NCBI GenBank assembly: GCA_026225945.1 | Contig: JAMJFZ010004066.1 | Coordinates: forward strand, 1,279,001-1,343,000 | Length of the DNA: 64,000 nucleotides | Reading direction: 5' to 3' | DNA from: Cricetomys ansorgei | Taxonomy: Eukaryota; Chordata; Mammalia; Rodentia; Nesomyidae | In this document: in pieces, positions 46,210 through 56,492 of the stretch | Layout of the letters: each line of letters opens with the position of its first letter | Position numbering within the stretch: the first letter of the stretch is position 1 | The notes under the pieces: model-generated | Told to the model about the DNA's origin: nothing | Seen by the model: the letters and a program-made list of their open reading frames with translations, nothing else | The model's database searches: none | Made by a program: the position numbers and the translations under genes

Positions 46210-46760
46210 AAGCCAGAGGAGGGAAAGATGTGCAGTCCAAGAGGCTGCGCCGTGGACCAGGCCGGGAGCAGCGGAGCCTCGGTGCACGCGGCCCGCAGGA
46301 CCCCGGAGCAGGCCAGGCCGCACGCGGGACGGGAGCGATCGGGATGAAGGATGCGCAGGGAGGATGCGGCGCCACCTGCGGCCGGGAGGGACCAGGGCAG
46401 GTCCGCAGCCCGAGAGCGGCGCCCCCGGGATCCCTGCTCCGCGTCCCCCGGAGGTCGCCCCGGAGCCCGGGAGGGACCACAGCCGCACTCACCGCGCCGC
46501 GCTCCCGGCTCCATCGTCCCGCCGCCCGCACCGCAGCGCGCAGCGGCGACAGACGCCGCCCCCGGCCCGGCACCACGCGGCCACGCCCCCTTCGCGGCCA
46601 GGGGGCTGGATTGGCGAGCGCTGCGGCCAATGGAGAGCCGTCGGGAGTGGGCAGCGTAGGTGCTGCGGGGGCGGGGCGTTGCGGAGGAGGCGGTGCATCC
46701 TCAGGCGTCCTCCTCCTCTGAGGTGGGGAGCCAGGGTGCCCGGGTACCCCCTCAGCTTGC
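46210..46760. promoter_or_regulatory. CpG island promoter
   Basis: A sharp rise in G+C and CpG density compared with both flanks. Two CCAAT boxes (ggattggc around 46608-46615 and ggccaatgg around 46625-46633) lie about 20 bp apart. GC boxes are gggggcggggcg at 46667-46678 and ccacgccccc around 46581-46590. No TATA box is evident. The factors expected at such sites are NF-Y and Sp/KLF. The layout directs transcription to the minus-strand ATG at 46514. A divergent plus-strand transcript is possible, but no exon for it can be identified. Confidence 0.85.
46493..46514 (-). CDS. First coding exon of an unidentified gene (partial)
   Basis: An ATG on the minus strand at 46514-46512 has A at -3 and G at +4, a good initiation context. 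It opens a 22-base coding segment (MEPGARR plus one base). A consensus splice donor (GTGAGT, complement of 46487-46492) follows at once. The exon sits inside the CpG island about 95-120 bp downstream of two CCAAT boxes, the usual design of a TATA-less housekeeping-type promoter. The frame also stays open past the donor (about 150 codons to 46059) as Arg/Gly/Pro-rich sequence, which in CpG islands is common without being translated. I read the spliced version as more likely. The protein family cannot be recognised from seven residues. Later exons, if the gene is real, would lie at lower coordinates or beyond the window. None was identified. Confidence 0.5.
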
Positions 46761-48425
46761 GGACCCCTGAGTGCCCCCACCTGTAGCCTTACCTTCACCC
46801 GGGTCTTGAGGGCTCCTGGTAACACAGGACCGTCTCCCTACCTGTATGCCCTCAGACACCCTGCAGGGCTAAGCGTTCACCCAACCCTGAGAAGATTATA
46901 GCCCTGTCATCAGTTGGCATCAAGCCCTGCTCAGATTGGCTCAGAACCCTCCCGTCTTTTTTTAATCTAGATTCCTCTTACCTCTGTCATCACCCTTTTC
47001 CAAATCCTATACCCCACCCCCCCACACCTATGAGGAAAGCCTGTTAAATAAGATGGTCTTGCACTACCAACTTAGTCCGGTCTCACGCAGTGCCTGATAA
47101 CAGGGGCAAAAATAAACAAGATAGGAAGGAAAAGGGGGGGACGACGAGAACAGAAGACAGAAGACAGTGTGTTCTCCTAGGTGCCAAAGGAAATGAGTCT
47201 TACAGCGTCAAATGTTACCCGTGCCTTTTTTTTTTTCATCTGCAAATCAGATCACAAAATGAAAACAGTTTTATAAAATAAAAATTCTATAAAAAAAAGA
47301 ATCCCAATAAAGAGCTTAAGAAAAACTGATTCAGTTTGTCTTTAAGACACGTGATGAATGAGCCACTAGTAAATTCCTGTTGATAGAGATTTTAGCAGAG
47401 TCACGCCACCAGGAAGACAGCTGCAAAACCATGCCCTACTCGCAAATCTACACTGCTTTCAAAAGATTTGAAAAGCTGTGTCCGCGGCTTCCATGTCACA
47501 GCGATGTTCAACACACAGGTAAACAAGATTTCAGTTCCCCAGTCCTCTGAACATCGAGCCTGGGGTGATAAATCTATGTTCTTCCTCCTTTTCACGGGGA
47601 ATGGCTGCCGTGTGTACATTCAGTCACTGATCCAGAACTCAAAAACCTGAAGGTGTGGGATATCCAGAATGTCTTTCTCATGGTTGCTACTTACCTTTCC
47701 CGAGTTTCTCCCACTTCCGTAACCGTTGCCTTTCCCTGAGCTGCCTCTGGACTTGAAGATACTGTGAGCCCTAATCACGCGGTCCTGAAGTGTTGACACT
47801 TGCTGCATACAGGCCACTTCCCTTTAATTAGACCTCAGTTCCCTGAGGAAGGCGATCTCATTTTATTCTCTGCTTTCATCTGGTGTGATACCTTATACTG
47901 TCATACTGAGTATGTAGTACATACAGCTCATGTTAGCATCGTGTCCTCCACGTATTGAATTTTCAAATGCGCTACATCACTAAACAAGAAGTCTGGAGCT
48001 CCTGCAACAACATCTCCATGGGGTCACGTGTCTCAGGCTTTTTAGAGTCACTGATAGTTGATCTCTTGTTGTGTGATTCTTGCCACCGTCTTTACAAGAT
48101 GGCTCCTCTAGACATTGCATCACATTCATGGAAGTGGTAGATGGACAGACAAATGACAAAAGATCAGTGATTTCCATGCCAGGGCTCCGCCCCCTTTAAC
48201 AATCTTTCTGGGGAGCCCCAATCAGCACCCTCTGTTTGCTTCTTCTTAGTCAGGTCTGTGTCACATGGCTACAAAGGAGCCAAATGTATTAAGTATTTAG
48301 GACAGAAAGACATCCAGTTTCTGGTAGTAAGAGAGAAAAGGTACACAGAGCCTAGGTATGGCCAGTACCTGCCGAAGTTGGTAAATAAATGAATTCGTGA
48401 CTGAGTCTCCCATTTGACTTATTCC
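46761..48425. other. Unique-looking DNA upstream of the gene start
   Basis: No repeats recognised. A possible minus-strand exon at 47695-47800 is discussed under rejected items. Confidence 0.45.
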
Positions 48426-48854
48426 TGTGAAGACCCACATTATTAAAGGCTACTGAAATCTCAGTAAGAAAACGATGCGCACGGTTTAAAAAATGAGCAA
48501 GATATCTGAACAGACCTCTTGTCAAAATGGGCATAGGAAAATACAGGGACCAAATGGGCATATGTGCCACCAATTATACCATTAGGGCGTTTAATTAAAA
48601 TAAAAATGTAATAGCACAGTATACATACTGGGTGGACTGAAATCCAAACATGCAACACTGCCAAGTGTTGGCCGGGACGCAGAGCCGCAGGACTGCTGGA
48701 TCACTGACGCTGAGAAAGCGAACGGCAGGACCACTCCGGAAGACAATCTGGCAGTCTCGTCCAAAGAAAGCCTAATTTTTTTCTTAGGATCTAGCAAACA
48801 CATTTTTAGAAATTTATCCAGTGGAGTTTTTAAAAATGTACATACAAAACTTAC

Positions 48855-49068
48855 GCCTCAGACTGGAGCAGCACTTGCGGCTCTTGCAGAGGACAGACCG
48901 TTTCGTTCCCAAAACTCATATGGCGCCTCACAATCATCTGTAAGTCCAGTTCCAGGGGAACCCGCCGCCCTCTCCTGGACACTGTAGGAACTGCATGCAC
49001 ATGGTGTAGGAATACACACTCTGGCACACTCATACACATAAAATAAAGATAAATATTTTTTAAATCTT
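48855..49068 (+). mobile_element. B2 SINE nested in L1
   Basis: The copy reads agcacttgcggctcttgcag, agtccagttccaggggaacc and a cacataaaataaagat tail. The flanks aaaacttac (48846-48854) and aaaatttac (49069-49077) match at 8 of 9 bases. Confidence 0.88.
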
Positions 49069-49185
49069 AAAATTTACTCTTCAATGTTTATCTATAATCA
49101 CAAACACTGGAAGAAATCCAGATGTCCTCACTTGGTAAGTAGATAGTCAGTGGTGCATCCAAATAATGGATGGATTATTCCACAA

Positions 49186-49225
49186 GGGGGGTGGGGGGTG
49201 GGGGAGATGGGGGTGGGGGTGGGGA
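49186..49225. repeat. G-rich (GGTGGGG)n patch
   Basis: At least five G runs of four or more within 40 bp, a candidate G-quadruplex. It lies within the L1 3' UTR. Confidence 0.85.
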
Positions 49226-49460
49226 CAGCAATAGAGCCACAGAAGCATGGTGGAAGCACTCACAGGTGAAAAAGAGAAGCCGGTTGAAGAAACCTATGTG
49301 TTACACGGTTCTGAAAATGTGACATTCTGAAAAAGTCAGAACTATGGAGTGCATACGCAGATCAGTGGTGGCCAGGGGTCAGGGGAGGGAAGACAGCACT
49401 AAATGGTGAGCTCGGACCCGTAGGGCAATGTGGTTACTCTGGAGATGATAGCAGGGTCAC

Positions 49461-50999
49461 ACGCTGTCCACACCCAGAGAATGAGTTCTAACGTGAACAG
49501 TGGGCTCTCTTTAATAAAACCACACCCAAGTGGGCCTGCGGACTGTAACGCACGGCCGCCACCCACATATTTATAAACTGTGTAGGAGGAGAGGGTGGAG
49601 CCTGAAAACCCTGTACTTATTAGGTAAAACCCAATGTCCTTTTAAAGATGAGTTAATCACAGACAATGACGAGCCCGTAGAAATTGTAGTAAACATAATA
49701 AAGACAAAATTTCATCTTTTCCAAAGGTCATCTTTGTCTTAATAATGTCACAAATTGCATTCCCCTTCAATTACTGGTAAGTCTTTAGAGTCTTTCTCAC
49801 ATGGATAATAAAGTTCTTACACAACTTGATTCTGCAAAGTTTCCAAGGGTAAAAGACAATTGAAGGAATTACAAGACGGATGCCCGTTTAATTTTTGTCA
49901 TTGTCCACGCACAGCCGCATTGGCTTCTCTTCCCGTGGGTACCCTCGCCCCTACTCCCTTTCCCCTCACTCTTTCCCCCTCCTCTTCTCTCTCTCCCCCT
50001 CCCTCCATCTCTCTCTCCCCTTGCTTTTCCTCCACCCCTCCCTCCTTCTCTCCCCCCTACCTGCTCTCTTCTCCTTGCCACATAAGCTATCTATCGACTA
50101 AACCACTTGGGGGTAAATTGCAAATGCCAAGACATTTGACCCTAAACGTGTTGGCTTTCTGTCGCAGTGGGAAAACAACTTCCCTGAGATGATTAACTGT
50201 AAAGGTGAGAAGATACATTTTGACTATGCTTTCAGAAGTTTTGGGCTCGTGGTGAGACAGAACATCATGATAAGAGCCATGCAGTGACTGCTTACTTCGT
50301 AGTGGTCAAAAAAAACCAAATGAACAACAAAACAGAGAGAGAGAGAGAGAGAGAAGATGTGGAGACCCCATCATCCCTTTCTGCTTCACAGGTGTATCCG
50401 CAATGACCCACCTCCTCACACAAAGTCTCAACTCTCTTAAAGGTCCCAGAGCATCCCGGGGGCACCCTCTCACCTGGGCTTTTGGGAAACATTTAAAATT
50501 CAAAACCATAGCACTGAATTCTTCAACACTCATCTCAACTGTGAAACTTCCTTCCCTTCCTAGCATATAAGAAAGGGCATTTAAACTTCTAACGTGGCAC
50601 CCTGGAGACCACGCACCTCAGACTTCGTTGCACCTCCTTTTGCATTTTTGCTTTAAATATTTAGGAAGCTGATATGAACTAACACCACGCTGAGGCGGCA
50701 AAATTCAATGCGGGGACAAGGCTGGAGGGGATAAGACATCGTGGTGATGAGAATTCTGGTGATGTGAACGGCTGTTAGTGTTCCCGTGAAATCCTGGGCA
50801 AGCGGCTCACGGTGTAGCCAGGCTTGAGCCTACCCCCAACCCCTCCACGTATGAGACGCAGCTGTCCAGCATTCTTATAATAACTGAACAGCTTTCGATC
50901 ATAATCCTAATAAGATCTTCACAGTGACAGCTCTAAAACCCTCTCTGTTCTTGGCCAACCACACTCTGGGGTGAGTTTCCAAAGTTAAAACAAGGAAAG
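49461..50999. other. Non-coding DNA with CT-rich tract
   Basis: A polypyrimidine CT/CCCT stretch at about 49935-50070 and a (GA)n run at 50334-50354. No gene recognised. Confidence 0.55.
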
Positions 51000-51007
51000 T
51001 TCTAGAG

Positions 51008-51217
51008 CAGTGGTTCTAAACCTTCCTAACGCTGCGACCCTTTAACACAGTTCCTCGTGTTGTGGTGACCCCCCCCCCCCAACCATAAAGCTATTTTCGT
51101 TGCTACTTCACAACTGTAATTTTGCTACTGCTGTGAATCGTAAAGTAAATATCTGATATGCAGATGGTTTAGGCGACCCCTGTGAGAAGGTCGAGACCCA
51201 CAGGTTGAGAACCTCTG
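51008..51217. mobile_element. URR1-like hAT element, copy D
   Basis: The ends cagtggttctaaaccttcc and caggttgagaacctctg are inverted repeats. The interior holds a C run and aaccataaagctattttcg. Same orientation as copy A. The target duplication has decayed. Confidence 0.87.
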
Positions 51218-51660
51218 CTCTGACACCATCTTTGCTTGGAATCTGATAGGGATGGCCCCAGGACTTTTCTTTGAGACACTTTATAAATTAGATATCTTCT
51301 CAGTAATTGGTTTAGGTTCTCTTTTGTTGGTAGAAAAACAATTGTCATTCTTCTGCACTTAATAGCTTGTCATCTTACATAAAAATTACACGCTGTTTTG
51401 CATCAGGAGTTGAATTCAGTCTCACTTTGGGAAAGCCGAGGAACAAAGAGATGCCACTAATTAAGAGAATATGATTAAAATAAGTAAGAAATCAAATTAT
51501 AAAGACATAATAATTGTCATTGAGTTTGACGTGCTCCTTTGAATTTGTCCTCCAAAATAAGCAAAATAACGACCGCAGATACTCTGGGTCTCAGGAACCA
51601 ACTTAGCTCCACACGGAAATTTTCTCTTCCCTACTGCACTCCAGCTTCCTTTACAAAAAG
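51218..51660. other. Unique-looking non-coding DNA
   Basis: Nothing recognised. Confidence 0.5.
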
Positions 51661-51790
51661 ATAGCACTGGGACTTGGGAGGCAGACGCAGGTGGATTGCT
51701 TTGAGTTCAAGGCAGTCTGTCTTACATAGAGTCCTGAATAACCCAGGCCAGCCAAAGGCTACATAGTGAGACCCTACCTCAAAAACAATA
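51661..51790 (+). mobile_element. Old B1/PB1-like SINE
   Basis: The words gggacttgggaggcagacgc, attgctttgagttcaaggc and acatagtgagaccctacctc. Confidence 0.75.
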
Positions 51791-51797
51791 ATAGCAT

Positions 51798-51998
51798 TGG
51801 GGGCTTGAGAGATGGTTCATTAGTTAAGAGCACTGGCTGATCTAGCAGAAGACCCAGATTTAATTCTCAGCACCAACATGGCAGTTCACAACCCCTGTAG
51901 CTCCAGTTCCAAGACATCGGGCACCCTCTTCTGGCTTCTTCAGGCATGTATATGTATAACCAAAAGTAAAAATAAACCACTCTTAAAATTTAGAAAAT
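51798..51998 (+). mobile_element. B2 SINE
   Basis: The copy reads gggcttgagagatggttcat, gagcactggctgatctagca and caccctcttctggcttcttc, with an A-rich end. Confidence 0.92.
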
Positions 51999-52184
51999 AG
52001 TATTTATTCCTATCCTGACCCAAAAGTCATCTAAACATATCCGTATGCATACATTTCGTGGGGATAAAATCTCCAGTTATGCAAAGCTTGATATCTGAGA
52101 GGGAAATCTCCACTCAATTACCACACAGCAGCAAGGCTTGATGATAACCTTATCACGAGGGAAGCAATGCTAGAGAAGATGGAA

Positions 52185-52300
52185 ATAACAGACATTTACT
52201 GTGAACTCACTATGTTCCAGATATGTGTTCTCACTATGTGCCAGATATGTGTTCTCACTATGTGCCAGATATGCGTTCTCACGTCCATTCTTCAGTGAAA
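52185..52300 (+). mobile_element. MIR fragment with 24-bp triplication
   Basis: The word catttactgtgaactcacta resembles the MIR core ('gcttactatgtgccag'). A 24-bp unit containing actatgtgccagatatg is present three times in tandem at 52206-52229, 52230-52253 and 52254-52277. Confidence 0.6.
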
Positions 52301-52373
52301 ATATTAAAAAGCTAAGGCTACCCAGGATATTTTACAGGTCAGCTAATTTTTTCTAATAACCCAGGACAGCTAC

Positions 52374-53210
52374 TGTGGGGGTTTGAGTTAGAAATGTCCC
52401 CGATGGGCTCAGGTATTAAACACTTGGTCATCAGTTGGTGGTGCTATCTGGAGACGTTCCGGAACCTTTAAAAGATGGAGCTCTGCTGATAAAAGTATGT
52501 TGCTGAGGGCAGATTTGAGAGCTGACAGCCTCGCCCCACTTCCATTTGTTTCTCTGCCTCCAGCCTGTGGAAGGAGATGTGATGGCTCAGCTTCCTGCTC
52601 CATGAGTGCCCTGCCCTAATGGACTCCCCCTCCGGAACCATAAGCCAAAACAAACACTTTTGTCCGTAAGTCCCTGAAGATGAAAGCATTAATATCTACG
52701 ATGGGTCTCAGTGAAGAACAAGGGCAACTCTCTGAGATGCAAAACCTGGATGGCTTAGGCAAGGGTCTCCTCTCACATGGCTTCCTCTGCTTCTGCCCCT
52801 AGGTCCTCTATTCATTCAAAGCCCCCTCATACTCACACAAAGGCCTTATTTCCACAAAAGAATAGAACCTAACACCCCACAGAGTCCGCCAGCTGACGGT
52901 CTTCCCTGATTTCCGGCTGCAGAAGCTGCAAAAACCCATAAGGATCCTTCATTTGCACTAAGATAAACAAATGGCCTTTTTACGTGAAGATTTTAGGGGG
53001 CTACCTCCATCGTACTTAGCACAGAGATGAGTGAAGCAAGCTGCAAAGCATTAGGAAGCACCCTTCCCCCACACAGCACAGAAAGCATGGCCACAGGAGC
53101 ACCACCCCAAAAAGACAGAGTATACGACTATACAATATCTAGCTCAAATATTCCTCACAAGTCCCTTTTGTCGGGGTGTTTTATCACAGCAGGAGACAGT
53201 AACTAATACA
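52374..53210 (+). mobile_element. MaLR LTR, sense, split by an LTR-like insert
   Basis: The left part (52374-52674) has gtttgagttagaaatgtccc and aaccataagccaaaacaaac. The right part (53160-53210) completes it with ttttatcacagcaggagaca and gtaactaataca. The outer flanks gctac (52369-52373) and gccac (53211-53215) fit a 5-bp duplication with one change. Confidence 0.82.
52675..53159. mobile_element. LTR-like insertion, TG...CA, 485 bp
   Basis: Starts tgaagatgaaagcatta and ends atattcctcaca. It is flanked by agtccc at 52669-52674 and 53160-53165 (7 bp with the preceding A), inside the MaLR consensus. The TG...CA ends and 6-bp duplication fit a solo ERVK-type LTR. No clear AATAAA was seen, so the class is uncertain, and no known family is recognised. 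Confidence 0.6.
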
Positions 53211-53215
53211 GCCAC

Positions 53216-53599
53216 AAAGGTTGCTGTTCTCGCTAGGGGATGTATCATAGCTACGGGCACACACATTTAACAAATGGCTGACTAACGATTCTCGCAAAGC
53301 CACCCCTCATTTCCCATTCCCACGACGCAAGCCAAGGTCAACGTCACCACTTCCTCTGCTTTGACCTTATTTCTACCTTATGTCTCTTTCTTTCATTCTC
53401 CTTTCATTCGCACTGGATTGTGGGTGGGTTTTTTTTTAATAGCCCCAACCGTGTCTGACTCCTTTTCGGAAACCCCCAGAGGAGGTTCCTACTCTCCACA
53501 CGACGGATTCACCTGTCCTCACGCACTCTCAGTTTTTTCTGTCTGGATACCCCCACCACCACCCCACCACCCCCGGGCTGCCTGTCTTACCCGGCAGGC
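53216..53599. other. Unique-looking non-coding DNA
   Basis: A CCACC-rich patch lies near 53545-53575, otherwise nothing. Confidence 0.5.
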
Positions 53600-53855
53600 T
53601 CAACCACCTCCATGCTCCATGCAGCTCAAATACCACTTTCCCTTGAAACTTTCCTGGACAGTTGACCCTGACTACCTCTCTCATTCCTCTGGGCTTTCCA
53701 TGCCATGAGGGCCTCTCTTCTTTTTCATAACATTGTTCCCTATAACATTGGAAATTCCTCCTTGGGGGAGGTTATTTCTTATTCATCTTGAACCCTCAGC
53801 TGCAATCACACGCTAAGCAGCTAGCTCGTGGTTGTTCAATGAATATTCATGATAT
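53600..53855 (+). mobile_element. L2 3' fragment
   Basis: The segment gcagctcaaataccactttc and later gaccctgactacctctctc, ending with a 'gtggttgttcaatgaatatt' equivalent of the L2 terminus. Confidence 0.55.
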
Positions 53856-53931
53856 CCCAGCAATAACTAATGTCCAAGCAACTAAATAGTACTCAGACAG
53901 TGGGCTCACAAAGAAACGTGACGCTGGGACC

Positions 53932-54235
53932 TGGAGAGATAGCTCAGCCCGTGGAGTGCTGATCACGTAGGCATGAGAACCTGCATCTGCTACCCAGCAT
54001 CCGTGCAGATAAAAACAGCCGGGTGTGATGCCGCGTGTTTGTAATCCCAACAGTGGGGAGTTGGAGGCAGGTGGGTTGCTGGGACTCACTGACCTGCTAG
54101 CCCCAACGAACCGGCAGGCCCACATCCCAGCGAGGGACTGTGCTCCTTAAAACAATAAAAGACAAGTGGATGATACCCGAGGTTGACCTCCACATGCAAG
54201 CATGTGCTTGCGAGCTCACACGTCACGCCACGCTA
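53932..54235 (+). mobile_element. B4/B3-like composite SINE
   Basis: A tRNA-like head (gacctggagagatagctcag) precedes a 7SL-like segment (gccgggtgtgatgccgcgtg, ttgtaatcccaacagtggg). A B3-like 3' end (gaggttgacctccacatgca) completes it. Confidence 0.7.
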
Positions 54236-54630
54236 TCGGAGTGAGCCAGATACAGACAGACAAATATCTCATGTGCAAAACACAGACTCTAACATATGAA
54301 AGGGCACATATATGCTATACATGGCGTGAACATACAATGCAGACGACCTGAGGGAAGTAGAGGGGCTAAATGATAAGAGACACAGCTCCTGTGTCTTCTC
54401 AGACATGGGATGTCTCTGTATTGTGTATGGGGAGGAAGCAGGCTGCTGGGAGGGGAGGAGGGAAGGAGAGGGGGTGGGGTGATGATCAGAGTGCAACAAT
54501 ATCCATATGTGACAATGAAACTCACTATTTTGTATGCCAACTAAAAAAATAATAGTAACAAAGGAGACAGGGCTCAGGCTTGGAAACACCCATGGTGAGC
54601 ATGTGCAGAACAGGCTTCCGTACTCCAGGG
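54236..54630. other. Unique-looking non-coding DNA
   Basis: A purine-rich patch at about 54430-54480, otherwise nothing. Confidence 0.5.
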
Positions 54631-54631
54631 A

Positions 54632-54862
54632 GGGGCCGGTGAGATGGCTCCACAGTTAAGAGCTCTTGTTGCTCTTCCAGAAGACCTGGGTTTGATTCCC
54701 AGCACCCACACACTGGTTCATAACTGCCTATAACTCCAGTTCCAGGGGATCTGACACCCTCATTTGCTCTCTGAGCACTGTATATACGCGGTGCGTAGAT
54801 ACACATGCAAACAAAACACCCATAGACATACAACTACAATGAAATAAATAAACCTAAAAACA
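54632..54862 (+). mobile_element. B2 SINE
   Basis: The copy reads ggggccggtgagatggctcc, gctcttgttgctcttccaga and gatttgattcc-type box B (gggtttgattcccagcaccc). Confidence 0.93.
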
Positions 54863-55262
54863 ATTCCAAGAAGACGCTGGCGCAGATGCTGGCGGCCCAT
54901 GTGACGACTGGCTGGAGGAGTGTGGCTCTTCCTGTGGACTGGACAGCTCGTATTACCCGCTCACCCACCGCCTATCACAAAGCAGCTTCTCCTTACCCCC
55001 ATGAGACAGATACACAGCACTGGACCTGCTGAGGGAAGAGCCAGGGAAAACTTCAGGACATGAGGTTACCTGGTTGCTAAAATAGTAAGCACACCAAGGA
55101 AAATACAAGACACCATACAAGACACAACTCCTTGTTCATTTCCTCTGGATTCCGGAATCTCTGGGAGCAGAAGATAGGATGTAAAGAAGCCCACATAGAT
55201 TAAATTACAAATCCATGGTTTACCTGGGAAAGTGACTTAGTGTCTCTAAGCCCCTATTTCTC
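54863..55262. other. Unique-looking non-coding DNA
   Basis: Nothing recognised. Confidence 0.5.
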
Positions 55263-55360
55263 ATATGTATGTGTGTATATATATACGCACACACACACAC
55301 ACAAATATATATACATACATATATAAGCATACATATGTGTATACATATATACACACACAT
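55263..55360. repeat. (TA/CA/TG) compound microsatellite
   Basis: Short AC, TATA and ATAC blocks in succession. Confidence 0.9.
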
Positions 55361-55448
55361 AAAATAAAATAATAGAAAAAATATTTGAAAGGAACTATGC
55401 AATGAGCAGAAAATGTTAATACTTTCTTTCCCATCATTCCCTTATCAC

Positions 55449-55768
55449 TGATGCAGTTTGGATCTTCAGTGTTCCCCTCAAAGACCCCGGGATGGTATTG
55501 TTGGAAGATTTTTATGAGGTGGAGTCTCATGAGAGACTATTAGGTGACTGGGGTCACACCACCCCGCCCACCGCAGCTGCGGAGCCCCGGGCCCTTCCTT
55601 GCTTTTTTAGCTCCTACCACTATGTTCTGCTTCACCACAAGCTCGAAGCGACAAGGCCAACCCGTGGCGGGTTTAAACATTCAGCTCTGTCGGCCCAATT
55701 AACCTTTTCTCTTTACAAAATTAATCTTCTCAGGTACTTATGATTATAGTGTTGGAAAGCTGACCAAC
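55449..55768 (+). mobile_element. MaLR (MLT1/ORR1-like) LTR
   Basis: The words tgatgcagtttggatcttca and tatgaggtggagtctcatga, ending cttctcaggtacttatgatt and agctgaccaaca. Confidence 0.65.
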
Positions 55769-56419
55769 AAAACTGCCTGAGGGAAACGTGTTTCCAGTCA
55801 GTGCTTTACAGAGCAAATGGAAGGATTGCCAGCAGGTGACTAAACCTAAGCTTGCAAAGCAAAGCAAAGCTCACTGCATATTTAAAACAAATAGAAAATA
55901 GGTCATAGGATATGCCTATAGTTTCCAATAAAGAATTCTATTTTTAAAACATCCCCTGCAGCCCGATGCAGCTGAAGACAATGGCCCTCTGATGGCCCCA
56001 AATTTGGCTGCTAAACTACAGAGCCTTCATTTTATTGCTTGGGTTATTACTACACCCAGTTTGCTTCTAAAATAAATATCCCACACTCTCTTTCGGCACA
56101 TCCTGTGCAAAATTACCTGTGGCAGTCACCAAGGATTGGGTTTGATCTCTGTGCTGGGCTGAGGCAGAGTGAGGTAAGCCGCCTAGACTTTCGGTGGAAA
56201 TAAAACAAATCCCAGATGGAAGATACCTGAATGACTTGCCTTCATTAACAGACTCCGCTTGACCGTCGAGGCCCTGGGGGAGGGCTTCGCTATTTAGTCG
56301 CCTAAACTCATCGACAGACGAGCCATCATGTAACGACTCTACTCGTAAAACAAATATTTCTCATAGATTTGGATGTTTGTTAAATTTTATTTTTCTTTAG
56401 AGAAACCCTTGAGAGAGGA
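55769..56419. other. Unique-looking non-coding DNA
   Basis: Nothing recognised. Several isolated CpGs lie around 56260-56350. Confidence 0.5.
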
Positions 56420-56492
56420 TATTTCACTAGCCGGTGAGGCACCTAAGATATATGGAAATTAAATGACCTGCCTACGGTCACAGGTCCCGGTG
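56420..56492 (+). mobile_element. MIR 3' fragment
   Basis: The segment ggtgaggcacctaagatata followed by aatgacctgcctacggtcac matches MIR ('gaggcac...taacttgcccaaggtcac'). Confidence 0.6.

Larger units (their letters stand above)
48430..49460 (+). mobile_element. Old L1, 3' part of ORF2 and 3' UTR
   Basis: The words aatgagcaagatatctgaac, ccaagtgttggccgggacg and ccggaagacaatctggcagt follow L1 ORF2 C-terminal order. After a B2 insertion come cataatcacaaacactgg-type and 'gtggtggccaggggtcaggg' 3' UTR words. Highly degenerate. Confidence 0.72.

Noticed and set aside
46059..46825. Long Arg/Pro/Gly-rich frames on both strands in the CpG island (up to 228 codons)
   Set aside because: GC-rich islands are poor in stop codons, so overlapping frames on both strands are expected. 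The short spliced exon is a better explanation.
47695..47800. Possible minus-strand coding exon followed by a GTAAGT donor
   Set aside because: The donor looks good and the frame is open (Ser/Gly/Lys-rich), but the acceptor side lacks a clear pyrimidine tract. It lies upstream of the proposed first exon, and no protein family is recognised.
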